The notes under the pieces are model-generated. The model did no database searches. It had not been told where the DNA came from and was given only the letters and a program-made list of their open reading frames with translations. 6,040 nucleotides of DNA from Hyphomicrobiaceae bacterium UBA2767. Lineage in GTDB: Bacteria; Pseudomonadota; Alphaproteobacteria; Rhizobiales; Methyloligellaceae. Positions 6,006 through 6,040 of this stretch are shown here, one piece after another. Location of the stretch: positions 1,714 to 7,753 of the forward strand of contig DEIT01000104.1 of NCBI GenBank assembly GCA_002352635.1, written 5' to 3'. Numbering within the stretch: the first letter of the stretch is position 1; each line of letters opens with the position of its first letter. The position numbers and the translations under genes are program-made.

Positions 6006-6040
6006 GACACGCTATTTTCCTAGTGATGGTAGCCCTTTTC

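Noticed and set aside
1..6040. Defence system, mobile element, CRISPR array or tRNA gene anywhere in the window.
   Set aside because: Nearly all the sequence is explained by six ordinary chromosomal genes, and no gap exceeds 160 bp. No direct repeats, terminal repeats, transposase or tRNA-like structure was seen.

Overview
This is an ordinary, densely coding stretch of a bacterial chromosome. It carries five complete genes and one partial gene, all on the minus strand. Protein wording in PheS, PheT, L35 and L20 and the GlnK/GlnZ-type P-II protein point to an alphaproteobacterium, possibly Hyphomicrobiales. That assignment is an inference, because the window contains no rRNA or other direct taxonomic marker. 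Base composition is moderately GC-rich throughout, and I see no foreign segment, insertion sequence, CRISPR array or tRNA gene.

In transcription order (from the right edge leftwards) the layout is: a P-II nitrogen-signalling protein (5987-5649); a 154-bp gap with a good promoter candidate and two small leader hairpins; rpmI (L35, 5494-5297); rplT (L20, 5248-4889); a 42-bp gap with a strong GC-rich hairpin and a two-codon open frame; pheS (4846-3758); pheT (3761-1350, overlapping pheS by 4 nt); a 156-bp gap with two TATAAT boxes; and an aldehyde dehydrogenase (from 1193) that runs off the left edge without its C-terminus.

Functionally, rpmI-rplT-pheS-pheT is a translation operon. L35 and L20 are 50S subunit proteins, and PheS and PheT form the (alpha-beta)2 phenylalanyl-tRNA synthetase. 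This resembles the enterobacterial infC-rpmI-rplT-pheM-pheST order, but infC is not immediately upstream and no Phe-rich leader peptide is visible. The P-II gene has its own ribosome binding site and is separated from the operon by a predicted promoter, so it is probably a neighbour rather than an operon member. The aldehyde dehydrogenase probably has its own promoter and is unrelated to translation.

I looked for an undescribed system and did not find one. The points most worth a second look are regulatory: the rplT-pheS intercistronic hairpin with its in-frame M-A-stop frame, the rpmI leader, the double TATAAT region, and the unusual setting and residues of the P-II protein.
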